From assembly GCF_030433645.1 (NCBI RefSeq), contig NZ_JAROCG010000001.1, positions 372,001 through 436,000 of the forward strand: a stretch of 64,000 bases of DNA, in the 5' to 3' direction. The position numbers were made by a program, and so were the translations under genes. The DNA is from Arthrobacter burdickii (GTDB taxonomy: Bacteria; Actinomycetota; Actinomycetes; Actinomycetales; Micrococcaceae). The notes under the pieces were generated by a model, which searched no databases, was not told the origin of the DNA, and saw nothing but the letters and a program-made list of their open reading frames with translations. Below, one piece after another: positions 40,198 through 48,472 of the stretch. Numbering within the stretch: position 1 is the first letter of the stretch; every line of letters begins with the position of its first letter.

Positions 40198-41931
40198 ATG
40201 CTCGCCAAACTCATCGTGCAATACCTCGGGCCGCACCGGAAACTGGTCGTCGGTGTGGTCGTGTTCCAGCTCGTGCAGTCGATAGCCTCGCTCTACCTCC
40301 CGAGCCTCAACGCCGACATCATCGACAACGGTATTGCCACGGGTGACACCGGTTACATCCTCATGATCGGTTCAGTGATGCTCGGGATAACCCTCCTGCA
40401 GGTCGCGACCGCTATCGTCGCCGTGTACTTCGGGGCGAAGGCTGCGATGGGGTTCGGCCGCGATCTGCGCGAGGCGATCTTCGTGCACGTCGGCGAGTTC
40501 TCCGAGCGCGAAGTCGCACGCATCGGGGCGCCCTCGCTCATCACCCGAACCACCAACGACGTGCAGCAGGTGCAGATACTCGTGCTCACCACCTGCACCC
40601 TGCTCGTATCGGCACCGATCCTCGCGGTGGGCGGCGTGATCATGGCCCTGCAGCAGGATGTCGAGCTGTCCTGGCTCATGGCCGTCGCGATCCCGGTCCT
40701 GCTCGTGTCGATCGGCCTGATCATCGTGCGCATGGTGCCCCTGTTCAGCCAGCTGCAGGTGCGCATCGACACCGTGAACCGGGTGGTGCGTGAGCAGCTC
40801 ACCGGCATCAGGGTGGTGCGTGCCTTCGTCCGCGAAGACCTCGAGACGGCGCGTTTCGAGCGGGCGAACGCGGACGTCACGCGCACGGCGCTCGGAGCGG
40901 GACGCCTGTTCGCCCTGGTGTTCCCCGTCGTGATGCTCATCATGAATGTCGCGAGCGTTGCGGTGCTGTGGTTCGGCTCCTTCCGCGTGGACAACGGGGA
41001 CATGCAGATCGGTGCACTCACGGCGTTCCTGAGCTACCTCATCCAAATCCTGATGGCGGTCATGATGGCCACCTTCATGGCGGTCATGATCCCCCGTGCC
41101 GCGGTGTCGGCGGTCCGCATCTCCGAGGTGCTCGACACTCCCACCTCGGTCGTGTTGCCCGAACGGCCGGTCACCGAGTTGCACGGCACCGGCCTCGTCG
41201 AGCTGCGCGACGTGGAATTCAGCTACCCCGGCGCCGAGCAGCCCGTGCTGCACAACCTCAGTTTCAGGGCCAGGCCCGGAGAGACCACCGCGATCATCGG
41301 CAGCACCGGCGCAGGCAAGACGACGCTCGTGAACCTGTTGCCGCGGCTCTTCGACGCCACGGGCGGGGCCGTCCTCATCGACGGGGTCGACGTGCGTGAG
41401 CTCGACCGCGACCTGCTGTGGGGCCGCATCGGCCTCGTCCCCCAGCGCGCCTACCTTTTCTCGGGAACCGTTGCGAGCAACCTGCGCTACGGCAACCCCG
41501 CCGCCACGAACGAGGAGCTCTGGAACGCCCTCGAGACCGCCCAGGCCGCGGACTTCGTGCGCGAGATGCCGGAAGGCCTCGGAGCGCCGATCTCCCAGGG
41601 CGGCACCAACGTCTCGGGCGGCCAGCGCCAGCGCCTGGCCATCGCTCGTGCCCTCGTGAAGAAGAGCGAGATCTACGTGTTCGACGATTCCTTCTCCGCC
41701 CTGGACACGGCAACGGATTCCAGGCTCCGGCAGGCACTCGCCCGGTCGGAACGATCCGCCACCAAGATCATCGTCGCCCAGCGCGTGTCGACGATCGTGG
41801 ACGCGGACCAGATCCTCGTGATCGACGACGGCGAAATCGTCGGCCGCGGCACCCACGAGGAGCTGCTGGAGACATCCGAGACCTACCGGGAAATCGTCGA
41901 CAGCCAACTCCGGGCGGAGGAAGCAGCATGA
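40198..41931 (+). CDS. ABC exporter subunit with degenerate ATP site
   Basis: 577 residues: a six-helix transmembrane domain (1-310) fused to an ATPase domain. Walker A is IIGSTGAGKTTLVN at about 365, the signature is VSGGQRQRLAIAR and Walker B is IYVFDDSFSALD. After the Walker B Asp comes Asp instead of the catalytic Glu, as in the degenerate-site half of heterodimeric exporters (BmrC/YheI type). The product pairs with the next gene (ATGA overlap) to export a drug, lipid or peptide. The substrate is not predictable. A decayed TetR gene lies upstream, so the operon may have lost its repressor. Confidence 0.93.
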   Translation: MLAKLIVQYLGPHRKLVVGVVVFQLVQSIASLYLPSLNADIIDNGIATGDTGYILMIGSVMLGITLLQVATAIVAVYFGAKAAMGFGRDLREAIFVHVGEFSEREVARIGAPSLITRTTNDVQQVQILVLTTCTLLVSAPILAVGGVIMALQQDVELSWLMAVAIPVLLVSIGLIIVRMVPLFSQLQVRIDTVNRVVREQLTGIRVVRAFVREDLETARFERANADVTRTALGAGRLFALVFPVVMLIMNVASVAVLWFGSFRVDNGDMQIGALTAFLSYLIQILMAVMMATFMAVMIPRAAVSAVRISEVLDTPTSVVLPERPVTELHGTGLVELRDVEFSYPGAEQPVLHNLSFRARPGETTAIIGSTGAGKTTLVNLLPRLFDATGGAVLIDGVDVRELDRDLLWGRIGLVPQRAYLFSGTVASNLRYGNPAATNEELWNALETAQAADFVREMPEGLGAPISQGGTNVSGGQRQRLAIARALVKKSEIYVFDDSFSALDTATDSRLRQALARSERSATKIIVAQRVSTIVDADQILVIDDGEIVGRGTHEELLETSETYREIVDSQLRAEEAA

Positions 41932-43910
41932 CCCTTCGAGCGCCCCAGGGCAGGGCGGACACCCCGGTGCGACCTCCGATGCGCCGGGGACCCGGTGGTG
42001 GAGGTCCCTTCGGGGGCATGGGAATGCCCGTCGAGAAATCGATGAACTTCGGGCCGTCCGCCAAACGGCTGATCGGACGGCTGCGCCCCCACCGTGCGAG
42101 CGTTATCGGCGTCGTCGGCCTCTCCGTCGCGAGCGTGACCCTCAGCGTGATCGGCCCCAGGATGCTCGGGCATGCGACCAACATCATCTTCGAGGGCATC
42201 ATCTCGAAGCAGTTGCCGGACGGCGTGACCCAGCAACAGGTCATCGACCAGCTCCGGGCATCCGGTGACGACCAGCGGGCCGACATGCTCAGCGGGATGA
42301 ACCTGGATCCCGGGCACGGGATCGACTTCGGTGCCCTGCAGGCAGTTCTCGGGATCGTCCTGCTGCTGTATGTGTTCGCCTCGGTGTTCTCCTGGCTGCA
42401 GGGCTACATCCTCAACGCGATCGTGCAGAAGACGGTCTACACGCTCCGGGAGGATGTCGAGACCAAGGTCAACGCCCTTCCCCTGAGGTACTTCGACAAG
42501 ATCCCCCGCGGAGAACTGCTCAGCCGGGTCACCAACGACGTCGACAACATCGGGCAGAGCATGCAGCAGACGCTGGCACAGCTGATCACGAGCCTGCTCA
42601 CCGTCGTCGGCGTGCTGTCGATGATGTTCCTGATCTCACCGGCCCTCGCCCTCATCGCCCTCGTCACGATTCCGCTCACCCTGCTGATCACCGCCGCCAT
42701 CGCCAAGCGCTCGCAAAAGCTTTTCGTTGCGCAGTGGACGCACACGGGTGCGCTCAACGCACAGGTCGAGGAGGCGTACTCCGGCCACGCGCTCGTGAAG
42801 GTCTTCGGCAGGCACCGCGAGGTCGAACAGCGCTTCCGCGCCAAGAACGAGGAGTTGTTCACCGCCAGCTTCGGCGCCCAGTTCGTCAGCGGCATCATCA
42901 TGCCCGCCATGATGTTCGTCGGCAACCTCGTCTATGTCGCGATCGCCGTCGTCGGCGGCTTGTTCGTCGCCAGTGGCTCGATGTCCCTCGGTGACGTCCA
43001 GGCGTTCATCCAGTACTCCCGGCAGTTCACCCAGCCGCTCAGCCAGCTCGGCTCGATGGCCAACCTGCTCCAATCGGGCGTCGCCTCGGCCGAGCGCGTG
43101 TTCGAGCTGCTGGACGCCGACGAGCAGCGCCCGGACCCGCAGCCGGCGGTGACGCCGGGGACCACCTCCGGCCGCCTCACGTTCGAAGGCGTGTCCTTCC
43201 GCTACGAGGAGGACCAGCCACTCATCGAGAACCTGTCACTCGTCGCAGAACCCGGGCAGACCGTCGCGATCGTCGGCCCGACAGGGGCGGGCAAGACCAC
43301 GCTCGTGAACCTCATGATGCGCTTCTACGAGATCGACGCCGGACGGATCACTCTCGATGGCACCGACATCGCAGCGATGACCCGCAGGGACCTGCGCTCA
43401 CGCATGGGCATGGTGCTGCAGGACACCTGGTTGTTCGCCGGGACCATCCGCGACAACATCCTGTACGGCCGCCCGGACGCGACGGAGGAGGAAATGCTCG
43501 ATGCCACCCGCGCCACCTACGTGGACCGCTTCGTGCACTCGCTTCCCGACGGTTACGACACCGTCCTGGACGACGAAGGCGGCAACGTCAGCGCCGGGGA
43601 GAAGCAGCTACTCACAATCGCCCGCGCGTTCCTCGCCAAACCCAGCGTGCTCATCCTCGATGAAGCAACGAGTTCGGTGGACACCCGGACGGAGGTGCTC
43701 GTCCAGCACGCCATGAAAGCACTGCGCCGCGACCGCACCAGCTTCGTGATCGCCCACAGGCTCTCCACGATCCGCGACGCGGACCTCATCCTCGTCATGG
43801 AGGCAGGTGCGATCGTCGAACAGGGAACGCATGCGGAGCTATTGGCCGCCGGAGGCGCATATTTCGCGCTCTACAACTCCCAATTCGCCGCCGCCACGGA
43901 GGGAGCGTAG
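41928..43910 (+). CDS. ABC exporter subunit with catalytic ATP site
   Basis: 660 residues. A Gly/Pro/Arg-rich N-terminal segment (about 45 residues: RRGPGGGGPFGGMGMPVEKS) precedes six transmembrane helices. About 75 residues after the first helix contain QQQVIDQLRASGDDQRADML, an insertion typical of the larger partner of heterodimeric exporters. The ATPase has Walker A IVGPTGAGKTTLVN, signature NVSAGEKQLLTIAR (degenerate LSGGQ) and Walker B SVLILDEATSSVD with the catalytic Glu. It works with the upstream subunit. ATG 41928 overlaps the previous stop. Confidence 0.93.
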   Translation: MTLRAPQGRADTPVRPPMRRGPGGGGPFGGMGMPVEKSMNFGPSAKRLIGRLRPHRASVIGVVGLSVASVTLSVIGPRMLGHATNIIFEGIISKQLPDGVTQQQVIDQLRASGDDQRADMLSGMNLDPGHGIDFGALQAVLGIVLLLYVFASVFSWLQGYILNAIVQKTVYTLREDVETKVNALPLRYFDKIPRGELLSRVTNDVDNIGQSMQQTLAQLITSLLTVVGVLSMMFLISPALALIALVTIPLTLLITAAIAKRSQKLFVAQWTHTGALNAQVEEAYSGHALVKVFGRHREVEQRFRAKNEELFTASFGAQFVSGIIMPAMMFVGNLVYVAIAVVGGLFVASGSMSLGDVQAFIQYSRQFTQPLSQLGSMANLLQSGVASAERVFELLDADEQRPDPQPAVTPGTTSGRLTFEGVSFRYEEDQPLIENLSLVAEPGQTVAIVGPTGAGKTTLVNLMMRFYEIDAGRITLDGTDIAAMTRRDLRSRMGMVLQDTWLFAGTIRDNILYGRPDATEEEMLDATRATYVDRFVHSLPDGYDTVLDDEGGNVSAGEKQLLTIARAFLAKPSVLILDEATSSVDTRTEVLVQHAMKALRRDRTSFVIAHRLSTIRDADLILVMEAGAIVEQGTHAELLAAGGAYFALYNSQFAAATEGA

Positions 43911-43935
43911 ATCAGGAAATCCATCACCGGCATGC

Positions 43936-44967
43936 TCAGCTCGCGACCGCAGTACTCTCCCGCACCACGAGCCGTGTCGGCACCAGCTCACGGCCCGGCT
44001 CCGTGGAGTTCTCCCGCATCTGCTTCAGCACCTTGTCCACGCAGCGCCGGCCCACCTCCGCGAAGTCCTGGTGCACCGTGGTGAGCGGCGGGCTGAAGGA
44101 GGTGCTGTCCGGGATGTCGTCGAAGCCGACGATCGAGACGTCCTGCGGCACCCGGATGCCCTTCTCATGGAATGCCCGGAGCACGCCCAGCGCCATCTGA
44201 TCATTCGCCACGAACACCGCGGTGCAGTCGGAGGAAGCAAGTGACAGCCCGGCGAGATACCCCGAGTCGGCCGACCAGTCCCCGCGCAGCAACGGCGGCT
44301 CGGCGCAACCCCGGGCAGCAAGAGTCTGGCGCCACGCATTGACGCGCCGCTCCGACGCGAAGGACGCCGACGGGCCGGCCACATGCCACACCGTCGTGTG
44401 TCCCAGATCCAGCAGGTGCTCCACGGCCTTCCGGGCGCCGTCGGCCTGGTCCGTGTCGATCACGCTGTAGCCGTCGCTCGCGTCGGAGTCCACCACCACG
44501 GCGTGGACGCCCGGCGGCAGGGACACGGTCGCGGCGTCGAGCAGGTGGACCTCCATGATCACGATGATCGCGTCCACCGCCAGCTCGTTCAGCCGGGAGA
44601 ATGCACCCCGCACGCCGGCCTGCGTCGGCGTGGAGACGGGGATCAGCGTGATGGCGTAATCCTCCTCCGCGGCGCGGGCCGCGATCGCCTCGAGCGTGCG
44701 GACGTTGCCGGTCGTGGAGAGAGTGAACAGGATGACACCGAGGGTCCGGAAGCTCCCCCGCTTCAGGGCGCGCGCAGCACTGTTGGGACGGTAACCGAGC
44801 TCGTCCATCGCGGCAATGACCTGCTGCCGCGTCGACTCGATGACACCCGGGCTGCCGTTGGACACCCGCGACACCGTCTGCGCCGAGACACCGGCGAGGC
44901 GGGCGACGTCGGACATGGAGACACGCCGGTCCTCACGGGTGAGGTGTTGACGCGACGAGGAGGACAT
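43936..44967 (-). CDS. LacI-family repressor of galactan-use operon
   Basis: 343 residues. The N-terminal HTH is MSDVARLAGVSAQTVSRVSN at about 18-37 with the hinge helix NSAARALKRGSF. The periplasmic-binding-like ligand domain extends from about residue 70 (TLGVILFTLS) to the end, including FVANDQMALGVLRAFHEKGI and DVSIVGFDDIPDSTSFSPPL, the standard sugar-binding LacI motifs. The gene diverges from the ABC permease genes, and two 16-bp palindromes in between fit its operators. It most likely senses a galactose-containing oligosaccharide. ATG 44967 chosen; codon 18 is an alternative. Confidence 0.94.
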   Translation of the reverse strand: MSSSSRQHLTREDRRVSMSDVARLAGVSAQTVSRVSNGSPGVIESTRQQVIAAMDELGYRPNSAARALKRGSFRTLGVILFTLSTTGNVRTLEAIAARAAEEDYAITLIPVSTPTQAGVRGAFSRLNELAVDAIIVIMEVHLLDAATVSLPPGVHAVVVDSDASDGYSVIDTDQADGARKAVEHLLDLGHTTVWHVAGPSASFASERRVNAWRQTLAARGCAEPPLLRGDWSADSGYLAGLSLASSDCTAVFVANDQMALGVLRAFHEKGIRVPQDVSIVGFDDIPDSTSFSPPLTTVHQDFAEVGRRCVDKVLKQMRENSTEPGRELVPTRLVVRESTAVAS

Positions 44968-44985
44968 GTGACCATCGTAACAACA

Positions 44986-45001
44986 ATGTTTACGTAAACA
45001 T
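44986..45001. promoter_or_regulatory. LacI operator 1
   Basis: Perfect palindrome ATGTTTACGTAAACAT, 19 bp upstream of the lacI-type gene. Central CG and T/A-rich arms are typical of LacI-family operators; it should control both divergent genes. Confidence 0.85.
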
Positions 45002-45019
45002 CCAGCAGGACGCCCTGCT

Positions 45020-45035
45020 ATGTTTACGCAAACAT
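45020..45035. promoter_or_regulatory. LacI operator 2
   Basis: ATGTTTACGCAAACAT, one base different from operator 1, with centres 34 bp apart. It lies 28 bp before the permease start, where a repressor would block the transporter promoter. Confidence 0.85.
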
Positions 45036-45062
45036 CACCGACAGAGTCAGAAGGAATCACCC

Positions 45063-46001
45063 ATGACGACGGCGTCACCCCCACCGGCCACGCTCGGCAC
45101 GCTGCCGAAGCCCGCCAAGCGAGCGCAGAAGCGCCCCCAGAAACGCTCCTGGTCCGGCTGGCTCTTCATCGGTCCGTTCATGGCGGTCTTCGCGCTCGTC
45201 TTCCTGGCACCGATCGCCTACTCGATCTTCCTCAGCTTCTTCCGCAACCAGCTCGTGGGCGGCAACGGCTTCGTGGGCTTCGCCAACTACTCGCAGGCCC
45301 TGCAGGACCCCCAGTTCTGGTCCTCCCTCCTCCGCGTGACGCTGTTCCTCGCGGTGCAGGTGCCGGTGATGCTGCTGATCGCCCTGCTGGTGGCCCTCGC
45401 CCTGGACAGCGGCCGGCTGTACGGGAAGTCCTTCTTCCGCATCTCGATCTTCCTGCCGTACGCGGTGCCCGCCGTCGTCGCCAGCCTCATGTGGGGCTTC
45501 ATGTACGGCACGCGGTTCGGTCTGGTGGGCAACGTCAACAACGCCCTCGGCACCAACCTGCCGAACCCGCTCTCCCCCGAGCTGATCCTCGCCTCGATCG
45601 GCAACATCGTCACGTGGGAGTTCATCGGCTACAACATGCTCATCTTCTACTCCGCGCTCCGCGTGATCCCGAAGTCCCTCTACGAGGCCGCGGAGATCGA
45701 CGGCGCCAGCCAGTTCCGCCTCGTCACCGCTATCAAGCTCCCCGCCATCCGCGGAGCCCTCGTGGTGGCCGGCATCTTCTCGGTGATCGGCAGCTTCCAG
45801 CTCTTCAACGAGCCGGCCATCCTGCAGAGCCTCGCGCCGAACTCCATCTCCACGTACTTCACCCCGAACCTGTACGCCTACTCGCTGAGCTTCTCCGGCC
45901 AGCAGTACAACTACTCCGCCACCGTGGCCATCATCATGGGCGTCATCACCATGGTCATCGCCTACGCCGTGCAGCTGCGCGGCATGCGGAAGGAAAGCTG
46001 A
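45063..46001 (+). CDS. Sugar ABC transporter permease (MalF/UgpA type)
   Basis: 312 residues, six transmembrane helices. The N-terminus begins after a basic segment (WSGWLFIGPFMAVFALVFLA). The conserved EAA loop is EAAEIDGASQFRLVTAIKLP at about 220-239. It forms the channel with the next gene's product for uptake of oligosaccharides. AAGGAA precedes ATG 45063. First gene of an operon of permease, permease, binding protein, GH42 and GH30 under LacI control. No ATPase gene is present; such systems usually share an MsiK-like ATPase encoded elsewhere. Confidence 0.93.
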   Translation: MTTASPPPATLGTLPKPAKRAQKRPQKRSWSGWLFIGPFMAVFALVFLAPIAYSIFLSFFRNQLVGGNGFVGFANYSQALQDPQFWSSLLRVTLFLAVQVPVMLLIALLVALALDSGRLYGKSFFRISIFLPYAVPAVVASLMWGFMYGTRFGLVGNVNNALGTNLPNPLSPELILASIGNIVTWEFIGYNMLIFYSALRVIPKSLYEAAEIDGASQFRLVTAIKLPAIRGALVVAGIFSVIGSFQLFNEPAILQSLAPNSISTYFTPNLYAYSLSFSGQQYNYSATVAIIMGVITMVIAYAVQLRGMRKES

Positions 46002-46003
46002 CC

Positions 46004-46948
46004 ATGAGCGTCGCCGTCGAACCCACCCGCACGGACAAGCACAGGACCAAGCAGAAGACGAAGCCCGGCTACGTGCGCCTGAAGAGCACGCGCCGTGGCG
46101 TCGACAACCCGAAGCGCAGCGTCCTCCTGACCGTCCTCACCGGGATCGTCCTGATCTACAGCCTCATCCCGCTGGTGTGGCTGTTCATCAACTCGTCCAA
46201 GACCCAGGCCGATCTCTTCACCTCGTTCGGCCTCTGGTTCAGCGGCGACTTCGCCCTCTTCGGCAACATCGGTGACACCCTCGCCTACGACGACGGCATC
46301 TTCGGCCGCTGGTTCCTCAACACCGTGCTGTACGTGGTCCTCGGGGCCGGCGGAGCGACGTTCCTCGCCGTCCTCGGCGGCTACGCCCTCGCGAAGTTCG
46401 ACTTCCCGGGCAAGAAGGCCGTGTTCGCCGTCGTCATCGGTGCCGTGGCCGTCCCCGGCACCGCCCTGGCGGTCCCCACCTTCCTGATGTTCAGCGAGAT
46501 GGGCCTCACCAACACCCCGTGGTCGGTGATCATCCCGTCCCTGATCTCGCCGTTCGGCCTGTACCTGATGTGGACCTTCGCCTCCGAAGCCATCCCCACC
46601 GAGCTGCTGGAATCAGCCCGCATGGACGGTGCCGGCGAGTTCCGCACGTTCTTCCAGATCTGCCTTCCGCTCCTGGGCCCGGGCATCGTCACGGTGCTGC
46701 TGTTCACCATGGTGGCCACGTGGAACAACTACTTCCTGCCGCTGATCATGCTCAAGGACCCCGCCTGGTACCCGCTGACCCTGGGCCTGAACGCCTGGAA
46801 CGCGCAGGCCTCGACGGCCGGCGGCGAGGCCATCTTCAACCTCGTCATCACCGGCTCCCTCCTCACCATCCTCCCGCTGATCGCAGCGTTCCTGCTGCTG
46901 CAGCGCTACTGGCAGTCCGGCCTCAGCGCCGGCGCCGTCAAAGAGTAA
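46004..46948 (+). CDS. Sugar ABC transporter permease (MalG/UgpE type)
   Basis: 314 residues, six transmembrane helices after a basic 35-residue N-terminus. The conserved EAA loop is ESARMDGAGEFRTFFQICLP, followed by LLGPGIVTVLLFTMVATWNN and FLPLIMLKD, all typical of CUT1 transporters. Its ATG follows the stop of the first permease by 2 bp. The frame continues further upstream, but that part only shadows the first permease. Confidence 0.93.
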   Translation: MSVAVEPTRTDKHRTKQKTKPGYVRLKSTRRGVDNPKRSVLLTVLTGIVLIYSLIPLVWLFINSSKTQADLFTSFGLWFSGDFALFGNIGDTLAYDDGIFGRWFLNTVLYVVLGAGGATFLAVLGGYALAKFDFPGKKAVFAVVIGAVAVPGTALAVPTFLMFSEMGLTNTPWSVIIPSLISPFGLYLMWTFASEAIPTELLESARMDGAGEFRTFFQICLPLLGPGIVTVLLFTMVATWNNYFLPLIMLKDPAWYPLTLGLNAWNAQASTAGGEAIFNLVITGSLLTILPLIAAFLLLQRYWQSGLSAGAVKE

Positions 46949-46987
46949 AAGCCCCTTCCGAAAAACGATGAAGTGAAAAGGAACCCC

Positions 46988-48340
46988 ATGAAGAGCAAAA
47001 TCTCCCCGGCGGTGCTGCGCGGTTCGGCACTGGCCCTCGCGGCAGCCCTCGCCCTCACCGCCTGCGGTGGCGGCGGCGGGAACGACGCCGGTGGTGCGGC
47101 ACCCGCAGAGGTCAGCGCCGACGACGTCCAGGCAGCCCTCGAGAAGGGTGGCGACCTCACCGTCTGGGCCTGGGAGCCCACGCTGGAGAAGGTCGTCGAG
47201 GACTTCGAGGCCGAGTACCCGAACGTGGACATCGACCTCGTGAACGCGGGCACCGGCAACGACCAGTACACGGCGCTGCAGAACGCGATCGCCGCCGGCT
47301 CGGGCGTGCCCGACGTCGCGCAGATCGAGTACTACGCGCTCCCCCAGTTCGCCCTCGCCGAGTCCGTGCAGGACCTCAGCGGCTACGGCGCCGGCGACCT
47401 GCAGGACACCTTCAGCCCCGGCCCGTGGAACTCCGTCCAGGCGGGCGAGGGCATCTACGGCCTGCCCATGGACTCCGGGCCCATGGCCCTCTTCTACAAC
47501 ACCGAGGTCTTCGAGAAGTACGGCGTCGAGGTCCCCACCACGTGGGAGGAGTACATCGAGGCGGCCCGGACGCTGCACAAGGCGGACCCCAAGGTGTACA
47601 TCGCCAATGACATGGGCGACGCCGGCTTCGCCACCAGCCTCATCTGGCAGGCAGGCGGCAAGCCCTACACGGTGGACGGCACCGACGTGAAGATCGACTT
47701 CTCCGACGAGGGCTCCACCAAGTTCGCGGAGACCTGGCAGCAGCTCCTCGACGAGGACCTCCTGGCGCCCATCAGCTCCTGGAGCGACGAGTGGTACCAG
47801 GGCCTCGGCAACGGCACCATCGCCACCCTGTCCACCGGCGCCTGGATGCCCGGCAACTTCACCTCCGGCGTCCCCGCGGCCGCCGGCAAGTGGCGTGCGG
47901 CGCCGCTTCCCCAGTGGGAAGAGGGCGGCACCGCGAGCGCCGAGAACGGCGGCAGTTCGCTGACCATCCCCGCGGCCAGCGAGCAGGGCGCCCTCGCGTA
48001 CGCCTTCCTCGACTACGCCAACGTGGGCGACGGCGTCCAGACCCGGATCGACGGCGGCGCGTTCCCCGCGACGTCGGCGGCCCTCGAGTCGGATGAGTTC
48101 CTGAACTCCGAGTTCGAGTACTTCGGCGGCCAGAAGGCCAACGAGATCTTCGCCGAGTCCGCTCGGAACGTGCCCGAGGGCTGGTCCTACCTGCCCTTCC
48201 AGGTCTACGCCAACAGCGTCTTCAACGACACCGTGGGCCAGGCCTACGTCTCGGACACCCCGCTCAAGGACGGGCTGAAGAGCTGGCAGGACGCGAGCAT
48301 CAAGTACGGCACCGAGCAGGGCTTCACCGTCTCGGAGTAG
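46988..48340 (+). CDS. Extracellular sugar-binding lipoprotein
   Basis: 450 residues. The signal peptide ends in lipobox LTAC, then Gly-rich CGGGGGNDAGG. The mature protein is a family 1 solute-binding protein (LTVWAWEPTLEKVVEDFEAE, VPDVAQIEYYALPQFALAES, ETWQQLLDEDLLAPISSWSD, GTIATLSTGAWMPGNF). It captures oligosaccharide at the cell surface for the two permeases upstream. AAAGGAA six bases before ATG 46988 sets the start. A hairpin follows the stop, which may reduce read-through into the hydrolase genes. Confidence 0.93.
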   Translation: MKSKISPAVLRGSALALAAALALTACGGGGGNDAGGAAPAEVSADDVQAALEKGGDLTVWAWEPTLEKVVEDFEAEYPNVDIDLVNAGTGNDQYTALQNAIAAGSGVPDVAQIEYYALPQFALAESVQDLSGYGAGDLQDTFSPGPWNSVQAGEGIYGLPMDSGPMALFYNTEVFEKYGVEVPTTWEEYIEAARTLHKADPKVYIANDMGDAGFATSLIWQAGGKPYTVDGTDVKIDFSDEGSTKFAETWQQLLDEDLLAPISSWSDEWYQGLGNGTIATLSTGAWMPGNFTSGVPAAAGKWRAAPLPQWEEGGTASAENGGSSLTIPAASEQGALAYAFLDYANVGDGVQTRIDGGAFPATSAALESDEFLNSEFEYFGGQKANEIFAESARNVPEGWSYLPFQVYANSVFNDTVGQAYVSDTPLKDGLKSWQDASIKYGTEQGFTVSE

Positions 48341-48353
48341 CACCAGACCCTAG

Positions 48354-48383
48354 CCGGGCGGGAGCCTCCGCGCACCCGCCCGG
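48354..48383. terminator. Hairpin behind the binding-protein gene
   Basis: Perfect 9-bp arms CCGGGCGGG and CCCGCCCGG with a 12-bp loop, 13 bp behind the stop. No T-run follows. It may stabilise the upstream mRNA or partly terminate transcription within the operon. Confidence 0.6.
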
Positions 48384-48472
48384 CCCGTTCCACTTTTCCC
48401 GCCGTCTCTCCCTCACCCGGAGGTCGGCGGAGCATCACCGATGCCTTACGAAACGCCCCAAGGAGCTCCACC